Source: Paludisphaera borealis
Lineage (GTDB): Bacteria > Planctomycetota > Planctomycetia > Isosphaerales > Isosphaeraceae
Direction of reading: 5' to 3'
NCBI RefSeq assembly: GCF_001956985.1
Contig: NZ_CP019082.1
Location: 7,316,001 to 7,380,000, forward strand
DNA length: 64,000 nt
The position numbers and the translations under genes are program-made. Shown here piece by piece: positions 45,690 through 57,580 of the stretch (the first letter of the stretch is position 1; each line of letters opens with the position of its first letter). Below the pieces are notes generated by a model. It saw only the letters and a list, made by a program, of their open reading frames with translations. It did not search any database and was not told the origin of the DNA.

Positions 45690-48245
45690 GTGAGCGTCTC
45701 GTCCACGGCGTGTTCAATGTCGAGCGTCATTTCTGAAGTCGACGGCAAAGCCTGGAACGACGGCGGGAGCCCCACGGTGATTGGCACGGGAACGACGCTC
45801 AACGACCGATTCCTGCTCGAGAAAGAGCTGGGCCGAGGGGGGATGGGAGCGGTCTACGCGGCGACCGACCAGGTGCTCCAACGCGCGGTCGCCATCAAGG
45901 TTCTCAAGGATCAGCAGGCCGGCGAAGAGGTGTCGAAGCGGCTCCGCCTCGAAGCCCAGATCGCCGCCCGGCTCCTGCACGAAAACGTCGTCCGGATCTA
46001 CGACTTCGGCCAGTCCGAGGGGACGTCGTACCTGGTCATGGAGCAGGTCGACGGCACGAGCTACGTCCGCCGCTGGCGGGAGATCACGCTTGGCGAGCGA
46101 CTGCAAATCCTGGCCGGAGTGGCCGTGGCGCTCGATTACGCCCACCATCAAGGGGTGATCCACCGTGACGTGAAGCCGGGCAACGTGCTCTTGACCATCG
46201 CCGACGCCCCCAAGCTCTCGGACTTCGGCCTCTCGCTCCTGGCCGAGCACGACGACGCGGCCGGCGTGGTTCGCGGCACGCCGCATTACATGAGCCCCGA
46301 GCAGGCCAAGGGGCAGCGGCTCAACTACCGCACCGACCTGTATTCGCTGGGCGTGATGCTCTACGAGTCGGCGACCGGCGCCGTCCCGTTCACGGGCACG
46401 CCCATGTCGGTCATGGCGCAGCATACGAACACCCCGCCGCCGATCTTCCGCTCGCGCGATCTGGGCGTCTCCCCGGATCTCGAAAACTTGATCTTCGCGC
46501 TGCTGGCCAAGCGTCCGGAAGACCGTCCCGCCAACGGCGCGATCATCGCCGACGCCCTCCGGATCGAAGCCGACAAGCTCCGTCCCCAGGCCTCAACACA
46601 TTCCCATGCCCAACCCGCCGCGCCGAGCCCGGCGCCGGCCGAGCCGGTCGATTCGCCCCTGGACCTCAGAGCCCTGGCCGAGCTGGGGGAAGGACGGACG
46701 ATCACGGCCCAGTCGTCGACGCCCGGCGTCGAGAAGGTTTCGATCGCGAACCGGCCGGCGGGCGCCCCTCCCTCGCCCGTCGCGATCGCCGACGCGGCCG
46801 ACCTCGTCTCATCGGCCCTGGTCCGCAAGATGCTCCGGACCGTTCTGGCCGAGCCGATCGCGCTGAATCCCGAGGAACGCTACCTCTACGGCCACTACCT
46901 GGCCTATCTCCTGATCGGTTCGCGACGCAAGCGGTTCTTCGCGCGTCGGAAGATCGAGCGGCTCAACGCCGACCGGGCGCGGCTGATCCTGGCGACGACC
47001 TACGCGCTGACCGCGCACGACCCCGACGCGGCGGTGGCCGAGGCCGCCGAGCTGCTCGACCAGCGCATCGACGTACGGTCAGCGCTCAGCCCGGCCGTGC
47101 TGGCCAAGTTCCTGAGCTGGCGCGAGACCCCCGCCCGCCGCAAGATGCTCCGCAAGGTCCGCAAGGAGATCCACGACGCCAGCACGTACGCCCAGAAGCA
47201 CATGACCGACGACCGGGGCGTGCTCAACCCCGGCCTGATCCCGCGATCGCTCGACGATCTGGCCAAACTCGCCCCGCCCCGGAGCGAGGTCGGCGACAAG
47301 CTGGTCGAGCGCTGGAACCGGCTGGCCGACGCCTGGCGCGACCATTCCGACCTCCGGCTGGCGGCCCTGCGATACGCCTCGGGCGGCTCGAATCGCGACC
47401 CTTCCGGCGCCGCCATGTGGGCCGAGGTCGTCTATCCGCTGATGGAGCTGGCCCGCGCCGAGCGGCAGAACCGGAGTCGGGCGCGTGAAGTGTGGGACTA
47501 CTTCACCAGCCGCGTCTTGCGGCTCCGCGACTCCGGCGACGAACTCGACCGCCGCCTGAACCGCGACGTCCCCGCCGGCGTCGTCGAGCAGCTCGACCAT
47601 TCGGCCAAGCAGCTCGACCAGGTTCTCTCGCGGGCCGAGCCCGAGGACGAGCCGGCCGACGACGAGCTCGACCCCCTGGCAGCGCGCCTCGGCGCGGGGG
47701 CCGAGGCCGCCCGCATGGAAGCGATCGCCGAGGAAGCCTCGCCCACCGACCGCGATCGAATCGAACTCGTCGACCCTGACCCTATCCGGTTTCTCCAGGG
47801 AGAACTCCACGAACTCTGGAAGGAAGCCGTCACGGCCATGCAGAAGGCTCCCGGCACCAAGGCCGCCAGCCATCGCCCGACAGCGATCGGCCCCTACCGC
47901 CTGGTCGTCATCCCCTCGATCCGCGGCACCGCCGCCGGCCAGGTCGCCATCCAGGGCATGGCCAACAAGCAGATCGAACTTTTGACCCCGACCCTCCGCA
48001 CCAGCGGCTCCCGCAACAAGCCGATCCTGGCCGTCTGGATCTATCGCGACAACAGCCTGCTGATCACCCACTACGACTTCAAAAGCGTCCAGCGGTCCGT
48101 CCTCTGGGACGCCCCCCGCGCCCACCAGACGCCACTCAACGACCCCAAGGAAGCCTACCGCGAGCTCGCCGCCCGCGGCCTGCAAATCCCCGACCAGCTC
48201 GAAACCGCCCTCTCCCGCTGGTTCCGCCCGCGCAAGAAGGTTTAG
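45690..48245 (+). CDS. Ser/Thr protein kinase with large unrecognised C-terminal region
   Basis: The GTG at 45690 gives 851 residues; an ATG at 45717 is an alternative. The kinase domain spans about residues 38-295: glycine loop GRGGMGAVYAA, VAIKVLKD, HRDVKPGNVLL, DFGLSLLAEH, GTPHYMSPEQAKGQ and DLYSLGVMLYE. After a Pro-rich linker comes a helical region of about 480 residues with no known domain, including YLYGHYLAYLLIGSRRKRFFARRK and, near the end, GPYRLVVIPSIRGTAAGQ. No membrane helix or PASTA repeat is seen, so it is cytoplasmic. It begins 89 bases after the LysM gene. Substrates unknown. Confidence 0.92.
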   Translation: MSVSSTACSMSSVISEVDGKAWNDGGSPTVIGTGTTLNDRFLLEKELGRGGMGAVYAATDQVLQRAVAIKVLKDQQAGEEVSKRLRLEAQIAARLLHENVVRIYDFGQSEGTSYLVMEQVDGTSYVRRWREITLGERLQILAGVAVALDYAHHQGVIHRDVKPGNVLLTIADAPKLSDFGLSLLAEHDDAAGVVRGTPHYMSPEQAKGQRLNYRTDLYSLGVMLYESATGAVPFTGTPMSVMAQHTNTPPPIFRSRDLGVSPDLENLIFALLAKRPEDRPANGAIIADALRIEADKLRPQASTHSHAQPAAPSPAPAEPVDSPLDLRALAELGEGRTITAQSSTPGVEKVSIANRPAGAPPSPVAIADAADLVSSALVRKMLRTVLAEPIALNPEERYLYGHYLAYLLIGSRRKRFFARRKIERLNADRARLILATTYALTAHDPDAAVAEAAELLDQRIDVRSALSPAVLAKFLSWRETPARRKMLRKVRKEIHDASTYAQKHMTDDRGVLNPGLIPRSLDDLAKLAPPRSEVGDKLVERWNRLADAWRDHSDLRLAALRYASGGSNRDPSGAAMWAEVVYPLMELARAERQNRSRAREVWDYFTSRVLRLRDSGDELDRRLNRDVPAGVVEQLDHSAKQLDQVLSRAEPEDEPADDELDPLAARLGAGAEAARMEAIAEEASPTDRDRIELVDPDPIRFLQGELHELWKEAVTAMQKAPGTKAASHRPTAIGPYRLVVIPSIRGTAAGQVAIQGMANKQIELLTPTLRTSGSRNKPILAVWIYRDNSLLITHYDFKSVQRSVLWDAPRAHQTPLNDPKEAYRELAARGLQIPDQLETALSRWFRPRKKV

Positions 48246-48257
48246 CTCCAACCGCCA

Positions 48258-48284
48258 GCGAGTGAGATGCGAAGACTCACTTGC
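48258..48284. terminator. Imperfect hairpin between convergent kinase and cupin genes
   Basis: Arms GCGAGTGAG and CTCACTTGC pair at eight of nine positions around a 9-base loop. It overlaps the cupin stop codon and begins 12 bases after the kinase stop. The left side contains the CGCCAGCGAGTG core of the repeat at 26096-26162. Confidence 0.45.
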
Positions 48285-48825
48285 AGTATTGTTCGTCGCT
48301 CACATGTTCCAACCAGTCGACGACCTTGCCGTCGAGCTGTTCCTGGATGGCGATATGCGTCATGGCCGTGGTGGGCGCGGCGCCGTGCCAGTGCTTCACG
48401 CCCGGCGGGAACCAGACCACGTCGCCGGGATGGACTTCCTCGACCGGGCCCCCCTCACGCTGAACCCAACCGCAGCCGGCCGTGATGATCAGGGTCTGCC
48501 CCAGCGGATGGGTGTGCCACGCCGTCCGGGCTCCGGGCTCGAACGTGACGCTGGCGCCGGCCGCGCGAGCCGGCGCGTGGATCTGGAACAGCGGGTCGAT
48601 GCGGACCGCGCCGGTGAACCAGTCGGCCGGCCCCTTGCCGGAAGGCTGTGAGCCGATTCTTTTGATTTCCATACGAACCTCCGGATGATGTTGATATAGG
48701 GGGGCGCCCACGGCGATTTGAGTCAACGACGGCGCCGCGGCCAACCCTAACCCCGTGGCGATGAAGTGGCGGCGGCGCCGCATGGCGGGACCGCAGTCGA
48801 TGTAATGATCGTTAGAGGAAGCCAT
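48277..48825 (-). CDS. Cupin-domain protein with Tat-like leader
   Basis: The 182-residue form starts at the ATG at 48825 (GGAG eight bases upstream). It has a twin-arginine-like leader [17 protein letters not shown] and a single cupin: [21 protein letters not shown] (motif 1, two His) and [18 protein letters not shown] (motif 2). An internal ATG at 48672 ([12 protein letters not shown]) has a perfect GGAGG five bases upstream and matches where cytoplasmic homologues begin, so a leaderless form may also be made. The cupin resembles those linked to carboxymuconolactone decarboxylases. It is the last gene of the minus-strand oxidoreductase run. Reaction unknown. Confidence 0.85.
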   Translation of the reverse strand: MASSNDHYIDCGPAMRRRRHFIATGLGLAAAPSLTQIAVGAPLYQHHPEVRMEIKRIGSQPSGKGPADWFTGAVRIDPLFQIHAPARAAGASVTFEPGARTAWHTHPLGQTLIITAGCGWVQREGGPVEEVHPGDVVWFPPGVKHWHGAAPTTAMTHIAIQEQLDGKVVDWLEHVSDEQYCK

Positions 48826-48920
48826 CCAAGTTGCTCCGTTCGAGTTGCACCTCAAAGCCCTGGCCCGTCGGTCGGAACAGAATCGCGTTCGCCGGCTGCC
48901 GCACGGGATGGGCTCGACGA

Positions 48921-49304
48921 TCAGACGTCAGTCTCGCGCGGCATGACCTTGACCGTTGCCGAGCGGGCAGTTGGCCCGATCATCGGGCTGAGATACGGGC
49001 TACCGCGGTACTTCGCCCGATAGGCCTCGTCGACGCGTTCGTTGATCGAGCCGTCGACCGGCTCGAAGACGACCTCCTTCGTCATGCCGGCAGCGGTGAT
49101 CCGCCCCGCCTTCCGCCGCACCGCGGCCCGGTACCAGCGAGAGTTCTTTCCATTGTAGGCACGCACGTAGAGGGCGTCGTCGACCGCGACGGACCAGATC
49201 CACGTCGGGGTGCCGTAGGTCGCCCCATCCTCGCGGAACGGTGAAATGTGCAGGTCATCGGCCTCGGCGATCTTCCTCAGCTCGTCTTTCGGCCAGGTGG
49301 TCAT
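48921..49304 (-). CDS. DUF2255 family protein
   Basis: The ATG at 49304 has GAGG eight bases upstream; a longer frame to 49349 would overlap the SDR gene. The 127-residue protein matches DUF2255: [27 protein letters not shown], then [17 protein letters not shown]. These small beta-barrel-like proteins usually sit among oxidoreductase or deaminase genes and may bind a cofactor; function is unproven. It starts 22 bases after the SDR gene. Confidence 0.88.
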   Translation of the reverse strand: MTTWPKDELRKIAEADDLHISPFREDGATYGTPTWIWSVAVDDALYVRAYNGKNSRWYRAAVRRKAGRITAAGMTKEVVFEPVDGSINERVDEAYRAKYRGSPYLSPMIGPTARSATVKVMPRETDV

Positions 49305-49326
49305 CGTGGGTCCTCGCCTTTCGTCC

Positions 49327-52523
<3,197 letters not shown>

Positions 52524-52768
52524 ATCACATCCTTTTTTCTTGAGCGACGCCGGCATGTGGCATGGGCGACGACTCGATGACTGGCTCCGACGCCGTTGCC
52601 TCGCGGATCGGATCACCGAGGTTCATTAGAGGCCAACCGCCAGGGGACGGAAAGGAACGTTCCTCCAAAAGGTTTGCCCAATTCTATTAGGGTCCAGGAG
52701 AACTACCCTCGGGACGCGGAATTATGTAACCTGATCATCTGGGAACCCTAGAAAGACCGGAGGATGGG
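52524..52768. promoter_or_regulatory. Divergent promoter region between adh and the AraC-type gene
   Basis: A 245-base region between two divergent genes. It contains a perfect 10-base palindrome GGAACGTTCC (about 52654) and A/T-rich stretches (AATTCTATTAG, GAATTATGTAA). AraC proteins generally act on direct repeats in such gaps. I cannot single out the operator. Confidence 0.5.
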
Positions 52769-53671
52769 ATGGAAGGCCAGCGTGACACTCGCCAGCAGCT
52801 CGCGAGCCTCCTCGGCGAGGTGGCCGCGCACGAGGGGGTGCATCGTACGCTCGTCGAGGGGGTGGAAGTGGCTCGCATTTCGAAGCCGGCGCCCCGCGCC
52901 CCGGTGGTTTATAAACCGAAGATCCTCATCGTCGGCCAGGGCCGAAAGCGGGCCTATCTCGGCGGCGAGGTCTACCGATACGACGCATACAATTACCTCG
53001 TCTTGTCCGTGCCGATCCCGGCGGAGTGCGAGACGGAGGCCAGCCCCGAGGAGCCCTTGCTCCTCCTCGCCATCAACGTCGAGCCGACGATGCTGGGCGA
53101 GATGATGCTGGAGATGGACGAACCCCCGTCGCCGATCGGCCCGACGCCGCGGGGAATCTCCTCGACCCCGATGACCGAGGAATTGGGCGGGACCATTTGC
53201 CGTCTCCTCGAATGCCTCAAGTCCCCGCTCGACAGCCGCATGCTCGGCCGCCAGACGGTCCGCGAGGTCGTCTATCGCGTGCTTCAAGGGGAGCAAGGTG
53301 GGGCCCTGCGCGCCCTGGCCAGCCGGGACGAGCATTTATCCCGAGTCGCCCGGGTCTTGAGACACGTCCACGCCGAGTACGCGAAGCCGCTCAGCGTCGA
53401 AGAGATGGCGAGGCAGGCCGGGATGAGCGTTGCGGCGTTCCACCACTACTTCAAGCTCGTGACGGCCAGTTCCCCGCTCCAGTACCTCAAGCGAATCCGC
53501 CTCGACCAGGCGAGGCGACTCATGGCCCACGACGGCTACAACGCGAACACCGCCGCGAGGGCCGTCGGGTACGAGAGCGCATCGCAGTTCAGCCGGGAGT
53601 TCAAGCGGCTCTTCGGCGTGACGCCCGTTGAAGAGGCCGAGCAGACGCGGGCTCGTCTTGTGGCCGGTTGA
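52769..53671 (+). CDS. AraC-family transcriptional regulator with AraC_N domain
   Basis: The 300-residue protein has an N-terminal AraC-type ligand-sensing domain (about 25-185, with YKPKILIVGQGRKRAYLGG and SPIGPTPRG) and a C-terminal pair of helix-turn-helix motifs (about 200-295: LSVEEMARQAGMSVAAFHHYF and ARAVGYESASQFSREFKRLFG). GGAGG lies before the ATG at 52769; another ATG five bases upstream is out of frame. The same architecture occurs in E. coli YqhC, which activates aldehyde reductase genes. Probably it controls the divergent oxidoreductase run and perhaps itself. Confidence 0.93.
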   Translation: MEGQRDTRQQLASLLGEVAAHEGVHRTLVEGVEVARISKPAPRAPVVYKPKILIVGQGRKRAYLGGEVYRYDAYNYLVLSVPIPAECETEASPEEPLLLLAINVEPTMLGEMMLEMDEPPSPIGPTPRGISSTPMTEELGGTICRLLECLKSPLDSRMLGRQTVREVVYRVLQGEQGGALRALASRDEHLSRVARVLRHVHAEYAKPLSVEEMARQAGMSVAAFHHYFKLVTASSPLQYLKRIRLDQARRLMAHDGYNANTAARAVGYESASQFSREFKRLFGVTPVEEAEQTRARLVAG

Positions 53672-53940
53672 AGTCCCGGCAGCATATGCCCCTGGGCTCC
53701 GACGATCGGCCCGGCGTTCGTGTAGGAGGTCCCCCCTGATCCTGCCCTGCCCGATGTTGGGGGCGCAATGCGCATTTGCCCCTGAGACTCCGCTCCCGCC
53801 GGTTCCGAACAAGCAAGAAAGTCGAGTATGGCGCGGGGCCGGCTGGCCGACCCCGCGACACTCAATGCTCATTCGAGCATGCGATTATTAATCATAGGGC
53901 GTTTGCGGCCGAGGGATTCGTTCGCGGCATGGCCCGAGGA

Positions 53941-56040
53941 TCAGCTCGAAATCCCTGAAGCCTCAACATGAATCACGTGAGGTCTCGGCTCGACGTGGCC
54001 GTGGACGTCCTCGGCGCCCGCGCCGACGTCGATCGCCGCGCCGGAGGGTGCCTCGAGGACCGCCTCCCACTCGGCGAAGCTCCCTCGCGTGGAGGCCGCA
54101 TCCCGGCCGTTGACCAGCACCCGCTTGATGTCGCTCGTGTCGGCGACCGAGCCGCGGACGCGGACGAGGTTACCCTCCCGTATGGCCGACGTGATCACCG
54201 TGGTCGGCGGCATATCGTCCTTGAAGCTGGAGAGGCCACGGAACGCGCCCTTGTCTGCCTGCTCCTTCGTGGGCACGTAGCCCGAACTCATCGGGTTATG
54301 GATGTCGTTGACGCGCATGTCCTTGGTGGTCATCCGGCGGAATCCGGAGCCGTCCATGATGGAGCGCCAGATCGCCACGTCAGAGCGGAAGACGTCCAGA
54401 CCGTCGATGAACACCCCGGTCGTGCCCAGGTGAGTCGCCCAGTTAGCCTCCCAGCCGCGGAAGTTTCGGATCCAGAACGGGTGGCCGGGCTCGGGCATGG
54501 CCTCGACCGCCTCGCGCGCCAGGCTCTCGTTCTGGCTGTAGAAGTCCAGGCCCCGGTCCGGTCGCGTCACCCCCCGCAGGTTCAGGCAGAAGAATTTCAT
54601 CGTGTGGGCTTCGTTGTCCTCGAACCGGACGAACGGCAGGACGCGGACGTCCTTCGCCGCGAGGGTCCCGTCGGGCTGGCGGATCTGGCGGACCGGGTCG
54701 TAGTCCTTCGTCTTCTTCACGTCGAACCTGTAGCCGTACTCGGCGCACTCGGCGGCCACGTTGCGGGTGAAGCTGTTCTGGCTGTTCGCCCACCAGAACC
54801 CGGCGCCCCGATTGGGGTCGAAGGGAACCTCCTGCTCCTTCTGCGGCTTGCCCGGCAGGACGAGCGCCGCGAGGTTGTGGTCGAGGATGTTGTTGATCTC
54901 GGTCCCGCTCTCAAGGAAGAAGCCGTGGCCGACGCTCTTGTAGCCGACGACGTCGCGCACCACCAAGGCGTCGGTGCCGTGGATGGTGATCCAGCGGTTG
55001 TGGCTGTCCCAGATCGAGGCCCCGATCACCGAGCTGCCCCGCATGGTTTCGCCGGCCAGGTGGAAGTGGATGCTGTATCGCCCCTTCTCGTCTCTCTTGC
55101 CGAGGTGACGAAACTCGGCGTAGCTGATCGAGCCGGCCGAGTTCCGGTGGTACATGGTGTGCCCGCGCACGCCGTCGGGATCGGCCGACTCCACGACGAC
55201 GTTGCGCGTGAGGTTGGCGATCTCGGCGCGGAAGTTCCCCTCGGCGAAGTGGGAGAACGCGAGCGGACGGTCGAGCCTGACCGCGTAGCCGCCGGTGAAG
55301 TCCTTTGCAGAGAGCCCGGTGATCCGACGCTCCTCCGTCTGCGCCCCCGCCAGGAAGTCGCCGCCCACGCCGCGCCCATCGCGTTGACGTCGCGTGCTGG
55401 TGACGATGACGTGGTCCCCCTGCTTCCAGCCGCCGGCCCATTCGTCGACATAGACGGAAGACGCCCCGCCGTCGGCCGTCTGCCGGATCTTCAGCCATGT
55501 GTGCTGGAGCGGCTGGCCGTGGAACTCCATCCGCCCGCCGCAGCAGACGACCGCCGGGCACGAGACTTTGTCCATCCCCTCGACGTAGTGCAGGCGGATG
55601 ACGGCCGAGAACTCGGCCGGGATCGGCAATCCGGGCCGACCGACCAGCAGCGCGGGGCGCGCGGACTCGGGCATGTCCTTCATGGCCGTCATCGTCGCGT
55701 GGCAGTCGAAGCCGTCCTCCGAAGGCTCTTCAGAGCTCGTGACCGTGATCAACCCGGCGTCCATACGCGTGTTGCGATCCCTGGCGAACTCCAGGGTCCC
55801 CGCGATCTGGACCAGGCGGATGACCTCCTCGGAGACGACGTCGTACTCGACGTGATGGCCGCCCCGGACGACGACCCGGTCGCCGGCCTTCGGGACGCGA
55901 CCCAGATCCCAGGTCTCCTTTGCGGACCACGCGCCGGATCTCGCCGACCGGACCAGGGGGGGCTCGGCGGACCAGGCCGACGAGCACGAAGCGACCAATG
56001 CCAGGGTGAAGACGAAGTGGGGAAACCGAGGAATCTGCAT
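53941..56040 (-). CDS. Exported G8-domain protein with beta-helix region
   Basis: The 699-residue protein has a signal peptide (FVFTLALVASCSSAWSA), then a G8 domain starting at SGAWSAKETWDLGRVP with GDRVVVRGGHHVEYD. A long right-handed beta-helix-like region follows (RHLGKRDEKGRYSIHFHLAG, NRWITIHGTDALVVRDVVGY). G8 proteins in animals include CEMIP and TMEM2, which act on hyaluronan; bacterial members are presumed to bind or cut extracellular polysaccharide. The position of the His-rich stretch SIHFHLAG resembles the conserved site in that family. Probably periplasmic or secreted. It lies 92 bases after the lipoprotein gene. Confidence 0.9.
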   Translation of the reverse strand: MQIPRFPHFVFTLALVASCSSAWSAEPPLVRSARSGAWSAKETWDLGRVPKAGDRVVVRGGHHVEYDVVSEEVIRLVQIAGTLEFARDRNTRMDAGLITVTSSEEPSEDGFDCHATMTAMKDMPESARPALLVGRPGLPIPAEFSAVIRLHYVEGMDKVSCPAVVCCGGRMEFHGQPLQHTWLKIRQTADGGASSVYVDEWAGGWKQGDHVIVTSTRRQRDGRGVGGDFLAGAQTEERRITGLSAKDFTGGYAVRLDRPLAFSHFAEGNFRAEIANLTRNVVVESADPDGVRGHTMYHRNSAGSISYAEFRHLGKRDEKGRYSIHFHLAGETMRGSSVIGASIWDSHNRWITIHGTDALVVRDVVGYKSVGHGFFLESGTEINNILDHNLAALVLPGKPQKEQEVPFDPNRGAGFWWANSQNSFTRNVAAECAEYGYRFDVKKTKDYDPVRQIRQPDGTLAAKDVRVLPFVRFEDNEAHTMKFFCLNLRGVTRPDRGLDFYSQNESLAREAVEAMPEPGHPFWIRNFRGWEANWATHLGTTGVFIDGLDVFRSDVAIWRSIMDGSGFRRMTTKDMRVNDIHNPMSSGYVPTKEQADKGAFRGLSSFKDDMPPTTVITSAIREGNLVRVRGSVADTSDIKRVLVNGRDAASTRGSFAEWEAVLEAPSGAAIDVGAGAEDVHGHVEPRPHVIHVEASGISS

Positions 56041-56132
56041 GTTGGCCTCTCAAGGGTGCGTAGGGAAGCGTGGACGGAGGTCTGTACGGGGAGCGGCGTC
56101 ACGCCGCTCGGTTCTTCTCGAGGGCGAAAGCT

Positions 56133-56600
56133 TCAGCGGCGAGAGGAGGTCCTCGACTTGCCGCGCGGAGGGCTCGTCAACTTGATCGGCGGCACGGCGT
56201 TCTCGCCTTCGTGGATCGTCACCGTGGCAACCGGACGTCGCGGGTCGCGATAGGCGCCTCCGAAACGATCCACCCCCTCGATGGTGTCCTGATCCTTGAC
56301 CGTCACGGTCGGCCAGAACGCGGTGACCGTCGACTCGCCCGGCGTGCTGACGACGACCGTGAACGAGCCGTCGTCGCCCGATCGAGCCGAACCGGAATCG
56401 GGCAGCCCGGTCGAGTCCCCGGCGGTATGGAAGACGACGTAGACGCCCTCGGCGGGGCGGTCGTCGACGAGCACTTTGCCCGAGACGAGGCAGGACTCCG
56501 GGCCGCCGCAACCGACGGCCGTGACCAGGAGTCCCGCGACCACGGAAGTCGCCGCAGAGCGGATCCAGCGCCGGGGCGTCGGCAGGGGCGACTCCTTCAT
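56133..56600 (-). CDS. Lipoprotein with carboxypeptidase-regulatory-like domain
   Basis: The 155-residue protein starts in an overlap with the DUF1559 stop (ATGA), so translation is coupled. It has a signal helix and a lipobox-like VTAVGCGG, then a beta-sandwich typical of carboxypeptidase regulatory-like domains: [20 protein letters not shown] and [20 protein letters not shown] basic Pro/Ser tail ends it. Small lipoproteins of this type are regular companions of planctomycete DUF1559 genes. Binding partner unknown. Confidence 0.82.
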   Translation of the reverse strand: MKESPLPTPRRWIRSAATSVVAGLLVTAVGCGGPESCLVSGKVLVDDRPAEGVYVVFHTAGDSTGLPDSGSARSGDDGSFTVVVSTPGESTVTAFWPTVTVKDQDTIEGVDRFGGAYRDPRRPVATVTIHEGENAVPPIKLTSPPRGKSRTSSRR

Positions 56601-57580
56601 TCCTGAACGATCTCCCCGCCGTTGCGGCTGACCATGGACATCAGGTTGGCGACCGTCATGGTCGTAGAGAACATCCGGACGCTGCCGTCGCCCATGGCGA
56701 CGTTCGCCCCGGCCGGGTGGAAGCCGAAGACCCCCTGCGAGTTGTTGCAGTTGATCGCGCAGGCGGTCCCGGAGGGGGTGCTCGCATTGTTCGGCGGAGG
56801 TGAGTTGGAATACCCCTGAACCTGGAACGCACACCACCCCAGCCACGCTCCCCAGGCGCCGGGCTGGTCGAGCGTGAGGTCCGTGTCCGGCATCGGCCAG
56901 CCCACGCCCTTGACGTAGTGGCGGTCGTAGCCCGCGTGCTCGAGGAACAGCGTGGTGTTCGAGAGGCCGTCGGTGACCATCGCCATCCTCGGCGGGGTGC
57001 CCTTGAGGATCGGGTCGGGCGCGGTGGCGCCGCGGCCCAGCAGGGCGATGGTCGCCGCGCTGATGGCGTGATTGACCCAGTAATCGCAGACCCAGCCCGT
57101 CATGTTCTTGCCGTTGGCGTCGGTGATGAACGCCCCGTACGACTTACCGGTCGAGCTGGATTTGCGCAGGCGGATGGTCTGCTGGTTGGGATTCGACGGG
57201 CACAGCAGGACCGACAGGTTCGTGTTCGCCACCGTCTGGTTCCCCGGGTCGGCGAAGCCGCCTGGGAGCGAGACGTTGAACGCATTGGTGAGGACGCCTT
57301 GCTCGAGGAACGGCAGGAGCGTGACCATGTGGCCGTATTGCGGGGAAGAAGACGGCCTCGCCGCAGGGAAACAATTGTTGATGTCGTGGTAATTGTGAGC
57401 CGCCAGGGCGATCTGCTTCAGGTTGTTGACGCACTGAATCCTTCGGGCGGCTTCGCGCGCCGACTGCACGGCAGGGAGGAGCAGCGCGATCAAGACGGCG
57501 ATGATGCCGATGACGACGAGCAGTTCGATCAACGTGAAGCCGCGGCGGCGATTCCGGCCGTATAGGCGAGGGCGAGTCAT
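56597..57580 (-). CDS. DUF1559 domain protein with type IV pilin-like N-terminus
   Basis: The ATG at 57580 opens a basic leader and [18 protein letters not shown] (prepilin cleavage signal), then [16 protein letters not shown] of the DUF1559 family. The 327-residue protein ends with [18 protein letters not shown], the family C-terminal motif. AGGAG lies about 13 bases upstream; the frame extends further but without signal. It is the first gene of an operon with a coupled lipoprotein and the G8 protein. Similar to the copy at 15182-16282 but clearly diverged. Confidence 0.92.
   Translation of the reverse strand: MTRPRLYGRNRRRGFTLIELLVVIGIIAVLIALLLPAVQSAREAARRIQCVNNLKQIALAAHNYHDINNCFPAARPSSSPQYGHMVTLLPFLEQGVLTNAFNVSLPGGFADPGNQTVANTNLSVLLCPSNPNQQTIRLRKSSSTGKSYGAFITDANGKNMTGWVCDYWVNHAISAATIALLGRGATAPDPILKGTPPRMAMVTDGLSNTTLFLEHAGYDRHYVKGVGWPMPDTDLTLDQPGAWGAWLGWCAFQVQGYSNSPPPNNASTPSGTACAINCNNSQGVFGFHPAGANVAMGDGSVRMFSTTMTVANLMSMVSRNGGEIVQE

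Noticed and set aside
53968-56253. Plus-strand open frame of 761 codons antisense to the G8 gene
   Set aside because: Biased composition and no ribosome-binding site; the minus strand has a signal peptide and G8 domain.
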